This document shows, piece after piece, positions 14,097 to 27,109 of a stretch of DNA of 64,000 nt. A program made the translations under genes and the position numbers. The notes beneath the pieces are model-generated. The model searched no databases. It saw only the letters and a program-made list of their open reading frames with translations, and was not told the origin of the DNA. The stretch spans positions 26,308,538 to 26,372,537 of the forward strand of contig NC_053150.1 of NCBI RefSeq assembly GCF_016808335.1, written 5' to 3'. Within the stretch, counting starts at the first letter, position 1. Every line of letters begins with the position of its first letter. Source of the DNA: Panicum virgatum. Its lineage: Eukaryota; Streptophyta; Magnoliopsida; Poales; Poaceae.

Positions 14097-14312
14097 TCGG
14101 TGCAAAACGGTGTGAACTGGTGCAATTAATGCAAAAGTTCGTGCCACGAAGTCACGTCCGGATTTTTCGCAACGAACGCACCCAATCCGCCCCATGGGAC
14201 CCTAAACTCATGTTTTGGTGTGTTGTATAGTGTTTGGGTGCATTTGGGATCATTTCGTAACTCCATGAAACTCGATGCAAAATAGGGTGAACTGGTGCAA
14301 TTAATGCAAAAG

Positions 14313-14325
14313 TTCGTGCCACGAA
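14313..14325. other. Dyad 1: TTCGTG-C-CACGAA (example)
   Basis: A perfect inverted repeat with 6-bp arms and a 1-bp spacer, found in a large share of monomers across the window at the same monomer position. In other monomers the first arm is CTCGTG, GTACGTG or GCACGTG. Short dyads are common in centromeric satellites and have been proposed to favour non-B DNA. Here it is only a sequence observation. Confidence 0.7.
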
Positions 14326-14340
14326 GTCACGTCGGGATTT

Positions 14341-14351
14341 TTCGCAACGAA
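14341..14351. other. Dyad 2: TTCG-CAA-CGAA (example)
   Basis: Inverted arms of 4 bp with a 3-bp spacer, centred 27 bp after dyad 1 and sharing its TTCG...CGAA half-sites. It recurs in monomers with TTTTTCGCAACGAACG. Monomers with TTTTTTGCAACGAACG, TTCTCCACGAACG, TTCGAAACGAACG or TTCACAACG lose or change it. Confidence 0.6.
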
Positions 14352-16850
14352 CGCACCCAATCCATCCCATTGGACCCTAAACTCATGTTTTGGTAAGTTT
14401 CATAGTGTTTGGGTTCATCTGTTATCATTTCGTAACTGCATGAAACTCGGTGCAAAATGGTGTGAACTGGTACAGTTAATGCAAAAGTTCGTAACACGAA
14501 GTCATGTCGGGATATTTCGAAACAAACGCACCCAATCCACCACATTTGACCCTAAACTCATGTGTTTGGCGCGTTGCATAGTGTTTGGGTGCATTTGGGA
14601 TCGTTTCGTAACTGCATGAAACTCGGTGCAAAACAGTGTGAACTGGTGCAATTAATCAAAAAGTACGTGCCACGAAGTAAAGTCGGGATTTTTTTGCAAC
14701 GAACGCACCCAATCCACTCGATTGGACCCTAAACTCTTGTTTTGGTGCATTGCATAGTGTTTGGGTGCATTTGGGATCGTTTCGTAACCACATGAAACTC
14801 TATGCAAAACAGGGTGAATCCGTACAATTAATGCGAAAGCTCGTGCCATGAAGACACGACGGGATTTTTCTCTACGAACACACCCAATCCACCACATTCG
14901 ACAGTAAACTCATGTTTTGGTGCGTTGCATAGTGTTTGGGTGCATTTGGGATCATTTCGTAACTGCATGAAACTCGGTGCAGAACAGTGTGAACTAGTGC
15001 AATTAATGCAAAAGCACGTGCCACGAAGTCCCGTCGGTATTTTTTGCAATGAACGCACCCAATCCACTCCATTGGACCCTAAACTCATGTTTTGGTGTGT
15101 TGCATAGTGTTGGGTGCATTTGGGATCGTTTTGTAACCGCATGAAACTCGATGCAAAATAGGGTGAACTAGTGCAATTAATGTGAAAGCTCGTGCCATGA
15201 AGTCATTCCGGGATTTTTCTCCACGAACGCACCCAATCCACCCCATTGGACCCTAAACTCAAGTTTTGGTGCATTGCATAGTGTTTAGGTGCATTTATTA
15301 TGGTTTCGTAACTATATGAACTCGGTGCAAAACGGTGTGAACTGGTGCAATTAATGCAAAAGTTCGTGCCACGAAGTCACGTCCGGATTTTTCGGAACGA
15401 ACGCACCCAATCCGCACCATTGGACCCTAAACTCATGTTTTGGTGTGTTGTATAGTGTTTGGGTGCATTTGGGATCATTTCGTAACTCCATGAAACTCGA
15501 TGCAAAATAGGGGGACTGGTGCAGTTAATACAAAGTTCGTGCCACGAAGTCACGTCGAGATTTTTCGCAACGAACGCACCCAATCCGCCCCATTGGAGCC
15601 TAAATTCATGTTTTGGTGTGTTGCATAATGTTTGGATGCATTTGGGATCGTTTCGTAACCGCATGAAACTCGATGCAAAACAGGGTGAACTAGTGCAATT
15701 AATGCGAAAGCTCTTGCCATGAAGTAATGCCGGGATTTTTCCCCACGAACGCACCCACTCCACCCCATTGGAACCTAAACTCAAGTTTTTGTGTGTTGCA
15801 TAGTGTTTGGGTGCATTTGTTATGGTTTCGTAACTACATGAAACACGGTGCAAAACGGTGTGAACTGGTGCAATTAATGCAAAAGTTCGTGCCATGAAGT
15901 CACGTCCGGATTTTTCGCAACGAACGGACCCAATCCGCCCCATTGGACCCTAAACTCATCTTTTGGTGTGTTGTATAGTGTTTGGGTGCATTTGGGATCA
16001 TTTCGTAACTGCATGAAACTCGATGCAAAATGGTGTGAACTGGTGCAATTAATGCAAAAGTTCGTGCCACGAAGTCACATCGGGATTTTTCGCAACGAAC
16101 GAACTCAATCCACCACATTGGACCCTAAACTCCTGTTTTGGTGCGTTGCATAGTGTTTGGGTGCATTTGGGATCGTTTCCTAACTGCATGAAACTCGGTG
16201 CAAAACAGTTTGAACTGGTGCAATTAATACAAAAGTACGTGCCACGAAGTCACATCGGGATTTTTGCAACGAACGCACCCAATCCACTCCATTGGACCAT
16301 AAACTGTTGTTTTGGTGCATTGCATAGTGTTTGGGTGCATTTGGGATCGTTTCGTAACCGCATGTAACTCGATGCAAAACAGGGTGAATCAGTGCAATTA
16401 ATGCGAAAGCTCGTGCTACGAAGTCACGCCGGGATTTTTCTCTACGAACACACCCATTAAACCCCATTGAACCCTAACCTCATGTTTTGGTGCGTTGCAT
16501 AGTGTTTGGGTACATTTGGGATCAGTTCATAACTGCATGAAACTCGGTGCAAAACGAGGTGAACTTGTGCAATTAATACAAAAGTGCGTGCCACGAAGTC
16601 ATGTCGGGATTTTTCGCAACGAACGCACCCAATCTACCACATTGGACCATAAACTCATGTTTTGGTGCGTTGCATAGTGTTTGGGTGCATTTAGGATCGT
16701 TTCGTAACTGCATGAAACTCGTTGCAAAACAGTGTGAACTAGTGCAATTAATGCAAAAGCACGTGCCACGAAGTCACATAGGTATTTTTTGCAATGAACA
16801 CACCCAATCCACTCCATTGGACCCTAAACTCATGTTTTGGTGTGTTGCAT

Positions 16851-19800
16851 AGTGCTTGGGTGCATTTGGGATCGTTTTGTAACCGCATGAAACTCGATGC
16901 AAAACAAGGTGAACTAGTGCAATTAATGCAGAAAGTTCGTGCCATGAAATCATGCCAGGATTTTTCTCCACGAACGCACCCAATCCTCCCCATTGGACCC
17001 TAAACTCAAGTTTTGGTGCGTTTCATAGTGTTTGGGTGTATTTGTTATGGTTTCGTAACTGCATGAAACTCGGTGCAAAACGGTGTGAACTGGTGCAATT
17101 AATGCAAAAGTTCGTGCCACGAAGTCTCGTCAGGATTTTTCGCAACGAACGCACCCAATCCACCACATTGGACCATAAACTCATGTTTTGGTGCGTTCAA
17201 TAGTGTTTGGGTGCATTTGGGAATGTTTCGTAACTGCATGAAACTCGATGCAAAACTGTGTGAACTGGTGCAATTAATACAATAGTATGTGCCACGAAGT
17301 CACGTCGGGATTTTTTGCAACGAACGCACCCAATCCACTCCATTGAACCCTAAACTCATGTTTTGATCGTTGCATAGTGTTTGGATGCATTTTGGATCAT
17401 TTCGTAACCGCATGAAACTCGATGCAAAACAGGGTGAACTAGTGCAATTAATGCGTAAGCTCGTGCCATGAAGTCATGCCACGATTTTTCTCCACGAACG
17501 CACCCAATCCGCCCCATTGGAACCTAAACTAAAGTTTTGGTGCGTTGCATAGTGTTTGGGTGCATTTGTTATGGTTTCGTAACTGCATGAAACGCAGTGC
17601 AAAACGGTGTGAACTGGTGCAATTAATGCAAAAGTTCGTAACACGAAGTCACGTCGGGATTTTTCGAAACGAACGCACCCAATCCACCACATTGGACCCT
17701 AAACTCATGTTTTGGTGCGTTGCATAGTGTATGGGTGCAATTGGGATCGTTTCGTAACTGCTTGAAACTCGATGCAAAACAGTGGGAACTAGTGCAATTA
17801 ATGCAAATGTACGTGCCATGAAGTCACGTCGGGATTTTTTTGCAATGAACACACCCAATCCACTCCTTTGAACCCTAAACTCATGTTTTGGTGTGTTGCA
17901 TAGTGTTTGGGTGCATTTGGGATCATTTGGTAAGTCCATGAAACTCGATGCAAAATAGGGTGAACTGGTGCAATTAATGCAAAAGTTCGTGCCACGAAGT
18001 CACGTCAGGATTTTTTGCAACGAACGCCGCCAATCCGCCCCATTGGACCCTAAACTCATGTTTTGGTGCATCGCATAGTGTTTGGGTGTATTTGGGATCG
18101 TTTCATAACTGCATGAAACTTGATGCAAAACAGTGTGAACTGGTGCAATTAATGCAAAAGTACATGCCACGAAGTCACGTCGGGATTTGTTGCAATGAAC
18201 GCACCCAATCCACTCCATTGGACCCTAAACTCATGTTTTGGTGCGTTGCATAGTGTTTGGGTGCATTTGGGATCGTTTTGTAACCGCATGAAACTCGATG
18301 CAAAACAAGGTGAACTAGTGCAATTAATGCGAAAGTTCGTGCCATGAAGTCATGCCAGGATTTTTCTCCACGAACGCACCCAATCCTCCCCATTGGACCC
18401 TAAACTCAAGTTTTGGTGCGTTGCATAGTGTTTGGGTGTATTTGTTATGGTTTCGTAACTGCATGAAACTCGGTGCAAAACGGTGTGAACTGGTCCAATT
18501 AATGCAAAAGTTCGTGCCACGAAGTCACGTCGGGATATTTCGAAACGAACGCACCCAATCCACCACATTGGACCCAAAACTCATGTTTTGGTGCGTTCAA
18601 TAGTGTTTGGGTGCATTTGGGAACGTTTCGTAACTGCATGAAACTCGATGCAAAACTGTGTGAACTGGTGCAATTAATGCAAAAGTATGTGCCACGAAGT
18701 CACGTCGGGATTTTTTGCAATGAACGCACCCAATCCACTCCATTGAACCCTAAACTCATGTTTTGATCGTTGCATAGTGTTTGGATGCATTTTGGATCAT
18801 TTCGTAACCGCATGAAACTCGATGCAAAACAGGGTGAACTAGTGCAATTAATGCGTAAGCTCATGCCATGAAGTCATGCCATGATTTTTCTCCACGAACG
18901 CACCCAATCCGCCCCATTGGAACCTAAACTAAAGTTTTGGTGCGTTGCATAGTGTTTGGGTGCATTTGTTATGGTTTCGTAACTGCATGAAACGCAGTGC
19001 AAAACGGTGTGAACTGTTGCAATTAATGCAAAAGTTCGTGCCACGAAGTCACATCCGGATTTTTCGCAACGAACACACCCAATCCACACCATTGGACCCT
19101 AAACTCATGTTTTGGTGTGTTGTATAGTGTTTGGGTGCATTTGGGATCATTTCGTAACTCCATCAAACTCGATGCAAAATAGGGTGAACTGGTGCAATTA
19201 ATGCAAAAGCTCGTAACACGAAGTCACGTCGGGATTTTTCGAAACGAACGCACCCAATCCACCACATTGGACCCTAAACTCATGTTTTGGTGCGTTGCAT
19301 AGTGTATGGGTGCAATTGGGATCGTTTCGTAACTGCTTGAAACTCGATACAAAATAGTGGGAACTAGTGCAATTAATGCAAATGTACGTGCCATGAAGTC
19401 ACGTCGGGATTTTTTTGCAATGAACGCACCCAATCCACTCATTTGGACCCTAAACTCATGTTTTGGTGTGTTGCATAGTGTTTGGGTGCATTTGGGATCA
19501 TTTGGTAAGTCCATGAAACTCGATGCAAAATAGGGTGAACTGGTGCAATTAATGCAAAAGTTCGTGCCACGAAGTCACATAAGGGATTTTTTGCAACGAA
19601 TGCACCCAATCCGCCCCATTGGACCCTAAACTCATGTTTTGGTGCATCGCATAGTGTTTGGGTGTATTTGGGATCGTTTCATAACTGCATGAAACTTGAT
19701 GCAAAACAGTGTGAACTGGTGCAATTAATTCAAGAGTACATGCCACGAAGTCACGTCGGGATTTGTTGCAATGAACGCACCCAATCCACTCCATTGAACC

Positions 19801-21050
19801 CTAAACTCATGTTTTGATCGTTGCATAGTGTTTGGATGCATTTTGGATCATTTCGTAACTGCATGAAACTCGATGCAAAACAGGGTGAACTAGTGCAATT
19901 AATGCGTAAGCTCGTGCCATGAAGTCATGCCATGATTTTTCTCCACGAACGCACCCAATCCGCCCCATTGGAACCTAAACTAAAGTTTTGGTGCGTTGCA
20001 TAGTGTTTGGGTGCATATGTTATGGTTTCGTAACTGCTTGAAACGCAGTGCAAAATGGTGTGAACTGGTGCAATTAATGCAAAAGTTCGTGCCACGAAGT
20101 CACATCCGGATTTTTCGCAACGAACACCCAATCCACACCATAGGACCCTAAACTCATGTTTTGGTGTGTTGTATAGTGTTTGGGTGCATTTGGGATCATT
20201 TCGTAACTCCATGAAACTCGATGCAAAATAGGGTGAACTGGTGCAATTAATGCAAAATTTCGTGCCACGAAGTCACATCGGAATTTTTCGCAATGAACGC
20301 ACCCAATCCACCCCATTGGACCCTAAAGTCATGTTTTGGTATGTTTCATAGTGTTTGGGTTCATCTATTATCATTTTCGTAACTGCATAAAACTCGGTGA
20401 AAACGGTGTGAATTGGTGCAATTAATACAAAAGCTCGTAACACGAAGTCACGTCGGGATTTTTCGAAACGAACGCACCCAATCCACCACATTGGACCCTA
20501 AACTCATGTTTTGGTGCGTTGCATAGTGTATGGGTGCAATTGGGATCGTTTCATAACTGCTTGAAACTCAATGCAAAACAGTGGGAACTAGTGCAATTAA
20601 TGCAAATGTACGTGCCATGAAGTCACGTCGGGATTTTTTTGCAATGAACGCACCCAATCCACTCCTTTGGACCCTAAACTCATGTTTTGGTGTGTTGCAT
20701 AGTGTTTGGGTGCATTTGTGATCATTTGGTAAGTCCATGAAACTCGATGCAAAATAGGGTGAACTGGTGCAATTAATGCAAAAGTTCGTGCCACGAAGTC
20801 ACATCGGGATTTTTCGAAACGAACGCACCCAATCCGCCCCATTGGACCCTAAACTCATGTTTTGGTGCATCGCATAGTGTTTGGGTGTATTTGGGATCGT
20901 TTCATAACTGCATGAAACTTGATGCAAAACAGTGTGAACTGGTGCAATTAATGCAAAAGTACATGCCACGAAGTCACGTCGGGATTTGTAGCAATGAACG
21001 CACCCAATCCACTCCATTGGACCCTAAACTCATGTTTTGGTGCGTTGCAT
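16851..21050 (+). repeat. HOR block with shifting unit size (about 6-9 monomers)
   Basis: The unit 16,851-18,250 repeats at an offset of 1,400 bp until about 19,050. From there, 17,640-18,210 is matched by 19,215-19,790 at an offset of 1,575, and 18,760-19,200 by 19,810-20,260 at about 1,050. Then 19,215-19,790 is matched by 20,430-21,010 at about 1,224. The same monomer variants are therefore joined in tandem with steps of 8, 9, 6 and 7 monomers. This suggests repeated out-of-register exchange. Marker variants include GTTTTGATCGTTGC, AACTAAAGTTTTGG and GAAACGCAGTGC, all found again in the 27-31 and 34-46 kb arrays. Confidence 0.7.
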
Positions 21051-24000
21051 AGTGTTTGGATGCATTTTGGATCGTTTCGTAACCGCATGAAACTCGATAC
21101 AAAACAGGGTGAACTAGTGCAATTATTGCGAAAGCTCGTGCCATGAAGTCATGCCAGGATGTTTCTCCACGAACGCACCCAATCCACCCCATTGGACCCT
21201 AAACTCAAGTTTTGGTGCGTTGCATAGTGTTTGGGTTCATTTGTTATGGTTTTGTAACTGCATGAAACTCGGTGCAAAACGGTGTGAACTAGTGCAATTA
21301 ATGCAAAAATTCGTTCCACGAAGCCACGTCCTGATTTTTCGCAACAAACGCACCTAATCCGCCCCATTGAACCCTAAACTCATGTTTTGGTGTGTTGTAT
21401 AGTGTTTAGGTGCATTTGGGATTATTTCGTAACTCCATGAAACTCGATGCAAAACAGGGTGAACTGGTGCAATTAATGCAAAAGTTCGTGCCACGAAGTC
21501 ACGTCAGGATTTTTCGCAACGAACGCACCCAATCCACCACATTGGACCCTAAACTCATGTTTTGGTGCGCTGCATAGTGTTTGGGAGCATTTCAGATCGT
21601 TTCGTAACTACATGAAACTCGGTGCAAAAAAATGTGAACTAGAGCAATTAATGCAAAAGTACGTGCCACGAAGTCACGTCGGGATTTTTTGCAATGAACG
21701 CACTCAATCCACTCCTTTGGACCCTAAACTCATGTTTTGGGGTGTTGCATAGTGTTTGGGTGCATTTGGGATCGTTTCGTAACCGCATGAAACTCGATGC
21801 AAAACAGGGTGAACTAGTGCAATTAATGCGAAAGCTCGTGGCATGAAGTCATGCTGGGATTTTTCTCCACGAACACACCCAATCCACCCCATTGGACCCG
21901 AAACTCAAGTTTTGGTGCATTGCATAGTGTTTGGGTGCTTTTGTTATGGTTTCGTAACCGCATGAAACTCCGTGCAAAACAGTGTGAACTGGTGCAATTA
22001 ATGCAAAAGTTCGTGCCACGAAGTCACGTCGGTATTTTTCGCAACGAACGCACCCAATCCATCCCATTAGACCCTAAACTCATGTTTTGGTAAGTTTCAT
22101 AGTGTTTGGATGCATTTTGGATCGTTTCGTAACCGCATGAAACTCGATACAAAACAGGGTGAACTAGTGCAATTGTTGCGAAAGCTCGTGCCATGAAGTC
22201 ATGCCAGGATGTTTCTCCACGAACGCACCCAATCCACCCCATTGGACCCTAAACTCAAGTTTTGGTGCGTTGCATAGTGTTTGGGTTCATTTGTTATGGT
22301 TTTCTAACTGCATGAAACTCGGTGCAAAACGGTGTGAACTAGTGCAATTAATGCAAAAATTCGTTCCACGAAGCCACGTCCTGATTTTTCGCAACAAACG
22401 CACCTAATCCGCCCCATTGAACCCTAAACTCATGTTTTTGTGTGTTGTATAGTGTTTGGGTGCATTTGGGATTATTTCGTAACTCCATGAAACTCGATGC
22501 AAAACAGTGTGAACTGGTGCAATTAATGCAAAAGTTCATGCCACGAAGTCATGTTAAGATTTTTCGCAACGAACGCACCCAATCCACCACATTGGATCCT
22601 AAACTCATGTTTTGGTGCGCTGCATAGTGTTTGGGAGCATTTCAGATCGTTTCGTAACTGCATGAAACTCGGTGCAAAAAATTGTGAACTAGAGCAATTA
22701 ATGCAAAAGTACGTGCCACGAAGTCACGTCGGGATTTTTTGCAATGAACGCACCCAATCCACTCCTTTGGACCCTAAACTCATGTTTTGGTGTGTTGCAT
22801 AGTGTTTGGGTGCATTTGGGATCGTTTCGTAACCGCATGAAACTCGATGCAAAACAGGGTGAACTAGTGCAATTAATGCGAAAGCTTGTGGCATGAAGTC
22901 ATGCCGGGATTTTTCTCCACGAACACACCCAATCCACACCATTGGACCCGAAACTCAAGTTTTGGTGCATTGCATAGTGTCTGGGTGCTTTTGTTATGGT
23001 TTTGTAGCTGCATGAAACTCCGTGCAAAACAGTGTGAACTGGTGCAATTAATGCAAAAGTTCGTGCCACGAAGTCACATCGGTATTTTTCGCAACGAATG
23101 CACCCAATCCATCCCATTGGACCCTAAACTCATGTTTTGGTAAGTTTCATAGTGTTTGGGTTCATCTGTTATCATTTCGTAAATGCTTGAAACTCAGTGC
23201 AAAACAGTGTGAACTTGTGCAATTAATGCAAAAGTTCGTGCCACGAAGACATGTCGGGATTTTTCGCAACGAACGCACCCAATCCACCACATTGGACCCG
23301 AATCTCATGTTTTTGTGCGTTGCATAGTGTATGGGTGCAATTGGGATCGTTTCATAACTGCTTGAAACTCGATGCAAAACAGTGGGAACTAGTGCAATTA
23401 ATGCAAATGTACGTGCCATGAAGTCACGTCGGGATTTTTTTCCAATGAACGCACCCAATCCGCCCCATTGGACCGCAAACTCATGTTTTGGTGCATCACA
23501 TAGTGTTTGGGTGTATTTGGGATCGTTTCATAACTGCATGAAACTCGATGCAAAATAGTGTGAACTGGTGCAATTAATGCAAAAGTACATGCCACGAAGT
23601 CACGTCGGGATTTGTTGCAATGAACGAACCCAATCCACTCCATTGGACCCTAAACTCATGTTTTGGTGCGTTGCATAGTGTTTGGATGCATTTTGGATCG
23701 TTTCGTAACCGCATGAAACTCGATGCAAAACAGGGTGAACTAGTGCAATTATTGCGAAAGCTCGTGCCATGAAGTCATGCCAGGATGTTTCTCCACGAAC
23801 GCACCCAATCCACCCCATTGGACCCTAAACTCAAGTTTTGGTGCGTTGCATAGTGTTTGGGTGCATTTGTTACGGTTTCGTAACTGCATGAAACTCGGTG
23901 CAAAACGGTGTGAACTAGTGCAATTAATGCAAAAGTTCGTTCCACGAAGCCACGTCCCGATTTTTCGCAACAAACGCACCTAATCCGTCCCATTGAACCC

Positions 24001-24650
24001 TAAACTCATGTTTTGGTGTGTTGTATAGTGTTTAGGTGCATTTGGGATTATTGCGTAACTCCATGAAACTCGATGCAATCACGGTGAACTAGTGCAATTA
24101 ATGCAAAAGTTTGTGCCACGAAGTCACGTTAGGATTTTTCGCAACGAACGCACCCAATCCACTACATTGGACCCAAAACTCATGTTTTGGTGCGCTGCAT
24201 AGTGTTTGGGAGCATTTCGGATCGTTTCGTAACTGCATGAAACTCGGTGCAAAAAAATGTGAACTAGAGCAATTAATGCAAAAGTACATGCCACGAAGTC
24301 ACGTCGGGATTTTTTGCAATGAACGCACCCAATCCACTCCTTTGGACCCTAAACTCATGTTTTGGTGTGTTGCATAATGTTTGGGTGCATTTGGGATAGT
24401 TTCGTAACCGCATGAAACTCGATGCAAAACAGGGTGAACTAGTGTAATTTATGCGAAAGCTCGTGACATGAAGTCATGCCGGGATTTTTCTCCACGAACA
24501 CACCCAATCCACCCCATTGGACCCTAAACTCAAGTTTTGGTGCATTGCATAGTGTTTGGGTGCTTTTGTTATGGTTTCGTAACTGCATGAAACTCCGTGC
24601 AAAACGGTGTGAATTGGTGCAATTAATGTAAAAGTTCGTGCCACGAAGTC
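21051..24650 (+). repeat. 6-monomer HOR, 1,050-bp unit, two copies plus a third separated copy
   Basis: 21,051-22,100 repeats as 22,101-23,150 at an offset of exactly 1,050 bp, for example the GCCAGGATGTTTCTCC monomer at 21,153 and 22,203. A third version starts near 23,675 (offset 2,626 from the first) and runs to about 24,650. Between the second and third lie about three monomers of the 20.4-21.0 kb type (ATGGGTGCAATTGGG, TGCATCACATAG). At 22,100-22,110 a hybrid monomer joins GGTAAGTTTCATAG to TTTGGATGCATTTTGG, marking the unit junction. Confidence 0.78.
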
Positions 24651-27109
24651 ACGTCGGGATTTTTCGCAACGAACGCACCCAATCCATCCCATTGAACCCT
24701 AAACTCATGTTTTGGTAAGTTTCATAGTGTTTGGGTTCATCTGTTATCATTTCATAAATGCATGAAACTCGGTGCAAAATGGTGTGAACTGGTGCAATTA
24801 ATGCAAAAGTTCGTAACACGAAGTCACGTCGGGATTTTTCGAAACGAACGCACCCAATCCACCACATTGGACCCTAAACTCATGTTTTGGCGCGTTGCAT
24901 AGTGTTTGGGTGCATTTGGGATCGTTTCGTAACTGCATGAAACTTGGTGCAAGACAGTGTGAACTGGTGCAATTAATATAAAAGTACGTGCCACGAAGTC
25001 ACGTCGGGATTTTTTGCAACGAACGCACCCAATCCACTCCATTGGACCCTAAACTCTTGTTTTGGTGCATTGCATAGTGTTTGGGTGCATTTGGGATCGT
25101 TTCGTAACCGCATGAAACTCGATGCAAAACAGGGTGAATCCGTGCAATTAATGCGAAAGCTCGTGTCACGAAATCACGACGGGATTTTTCTCTACGAACA
25201 CACCCAATCCACCACATTGTACCCTAAACTCATGTTTTGGTGCGTTGCATAGTGTTTGGGTGCATTTGGGATCGTTTCGTAACTGCATGAAACTCGGTGC
25301 AAAACAGTGTGAACTAGTGCAATTAATGCAAAAGCACGTGCCACGAAGTCACATCGGTATTTTTTGCAATGAACGCACCCAATCCTCTCCATTGGACCCT
25401 AAACTCATGTTTTGGTGTGTTGTATAGTGTTTGGGTGCATTTGGGATCATTTCGTAACTCCATGAAACTCGATGCAAAATAGGGTGAACTGGTGCAATTA
25501 ATGCAAAAGTTTGTGCCCCGAAGTCACGTCGGGATTTTTCGCAGCGAATGCATGCATTAGACCCTAAACTCATGTTTTGGAAAGTTTCATAGTGTTTGGG
25601 TTCATCTGTTATCATTTCGTAACTGCATGAAACTCGGTGCACAATGGTGTGAACTGGTGCAATTAATGCAAAAGTTCGTAACACGAAGTCACGTCGGGAT
25701 ATTTCGAAACGAACGCACCCAATCCACCACATTGGACCCTAAACTCATGTTTTGGCGCGTTGCATAGTGTTTGGGTGCATTTGGGATCGTTTCGTAACTG
25801 CATGAAACTCGGTGCAAAACAATGTGAACTGGTGCAATTAATACAAAAGTACGTGCCACGGAGTCACGTCGGGATTTTTTTGCAACGAACGCACCCAATC
25901 CACTCCATTGGACCCTAAACTCTTGTTTTGGTGCATTGCATAGTGTTTCAGTGCATTTGGGATCGTTTCGTAACCGCATGAAACTCGATGCAAAACAGGG
26001 TGAATCCGTGCAATTAATGCGAAAGCTCGTGCCACGAAGGCACGACGGGATTTTTCTCTACGAACACACCCAATCCACCACATTGGACCCTAAACTCAAG
26101 TTTTGGTGCGTTGCATAGTGTTTGGGTGCACTTGTTATCGTTTCGTAACTGCATGAAACTCGGTGCAAAACAGTGTGAACTAGTGCAATTAATCCAAAAG
26201 CACGTGCCACGAAGTCACATCGGTATTTTTTGCAACGAGCGCACCCAGTCCACTCCATTGGAACCTAAACTCATGTTTTGGTGTGTTGTATAGTGTTTGG
26301 GTGCATTTGGGATCATTTCATAACTCCATGAAACTCGATGCAAAATAGGGTGAACTGGTGCAATTAATGCAAAAGTTTGTGCCACGAAGTCACGTCGGGA
26401 TTTTTCGCAGCGAATGCATGCATTAGACCCTAAACTCATGTTTTGGTAAGTTTCATAGTGTTTGGGTTCATCTGTTATCATTTCGTAACTGCATGAAACT
26501 CGGTGCAAAATGGTGTGAACTGGTGCAATTAATGCAAAAGTTCGTAACACGAAGTCACGTCAGGATTTTTCGAAACGAACGCACCCAATCCACCACATTG
26601 GACCCTAAACTCATGTTTTGGCGCGTTGCATAGTGTTTGGGTGCATTTGTTATCGTTTCGTAACTGCATGAAACTCGGCGCAAAACAATGTGAACTAGTG
26701 CAATTAATCCAAAAGCACGTGCCACGAAGTCACATCGGTATTTTTTGCAATGAGCGCATCCAATCCACTCCATTGGAACCTAAACTCATGTTTTGGTGTG
26801 TTGTATAGTGTTTGGGTGCATTTGGGATCATTTCGTAACCGCATGAAACTCGATGCAAAACAGGGTGAACTAGTGCAATTAATGCGAAAGCTCGTGGCAT
26901 GAAGTCATGACGGGATTTTTCTCCACGAACGCACCCAATCCACCCCATTGGACCCTAAACTCAAGTTTTGGTGCGTTGCATAGTGTTTGGGTGTATTTGT
27001 TATGGTTTCGTAACTGCATGAAACTCGGTGCAAAACGGTGTGAACTGGTGCAATTAATGCAAAAGTTTGTGCCACGAAGTCACGTCAGGATTTTTCGCAA
27101 CGAACGCAC
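24651..27109 (+). repeat. Relative of the 0-4.9 kb HOR, with an 866-bp 5-mer step
   Basis: The order of monomers follows the first block of the window, including the shortened monomer with the GCAGCGAATGCATGCATTAG junction near 25,545 and 26,413. Two successive stretches, about 25,350-25,730 and 26,215-26,550, match at an offset of 866 bp, the same five-monomer step seen near 3.5 kb. The block ends at about 27,109, where the 1,569-bp array begins. I infer common descent or exchange with the block about 20 kb to the left. Confidence 0.72.

Larger units (their letters stand above)
14211..14385 (+). repeat. Representative satellite monomer
   Basis: A full-length monomer chosen as a reference. 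It starts at TTTTGGTGTG and ends just before the next GTTTTGG. In order it has: the GTGTTTGGGTGCATTTGGGA block; the CGTAACTCCATGAAACTC block; AAAATAGGGTGAACTGG; GTGCAATTAATGCAAAAG; the dyad TTCGTGCCACGAA (14,313-14,325); GTCACGTCGGGATTTTT; the dyad TTCGCAACGAA (14,341-14,351); CGCACCCAATCCATCCCATT; and GGACCCTAAACTCATG. The phase is arbitrary. Most sequence and length variation in other monomers falls between these blocks. Confidence 0.8.
13244..16850 (+). repeat. Mosaic satellite block (related to 31.8-33.9 and 46.6-49 kb)
   Basis: Monomers without a clean repeat period. Parts repeat at about 1,748 bp (13,800-14,200 against 15,550-15,950) and at about 1,925 bp (13,390-13,520 against 15,310-15,440). 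Diagnostic variants include CATGAACTCGG lacking an A, TTAATACAAAGTTCG lacking an A, and CTCATCTTTTGG. The same order of variants appears at 31.8-33.9 kb and on both sides of the LTR at 46.7-49 kb. No gene or transposon is present. Confidence 0.7.

Noticed and set aside
14313..14340. A CENP-B box, suggested by TTCGTGCCA and CGTCGGGA in the monomer
   Set aside because: The half-motifs exist but the spacing is wrong (TTCG....A must be followed by two bases and CGGG). The minus strand does not fit either.
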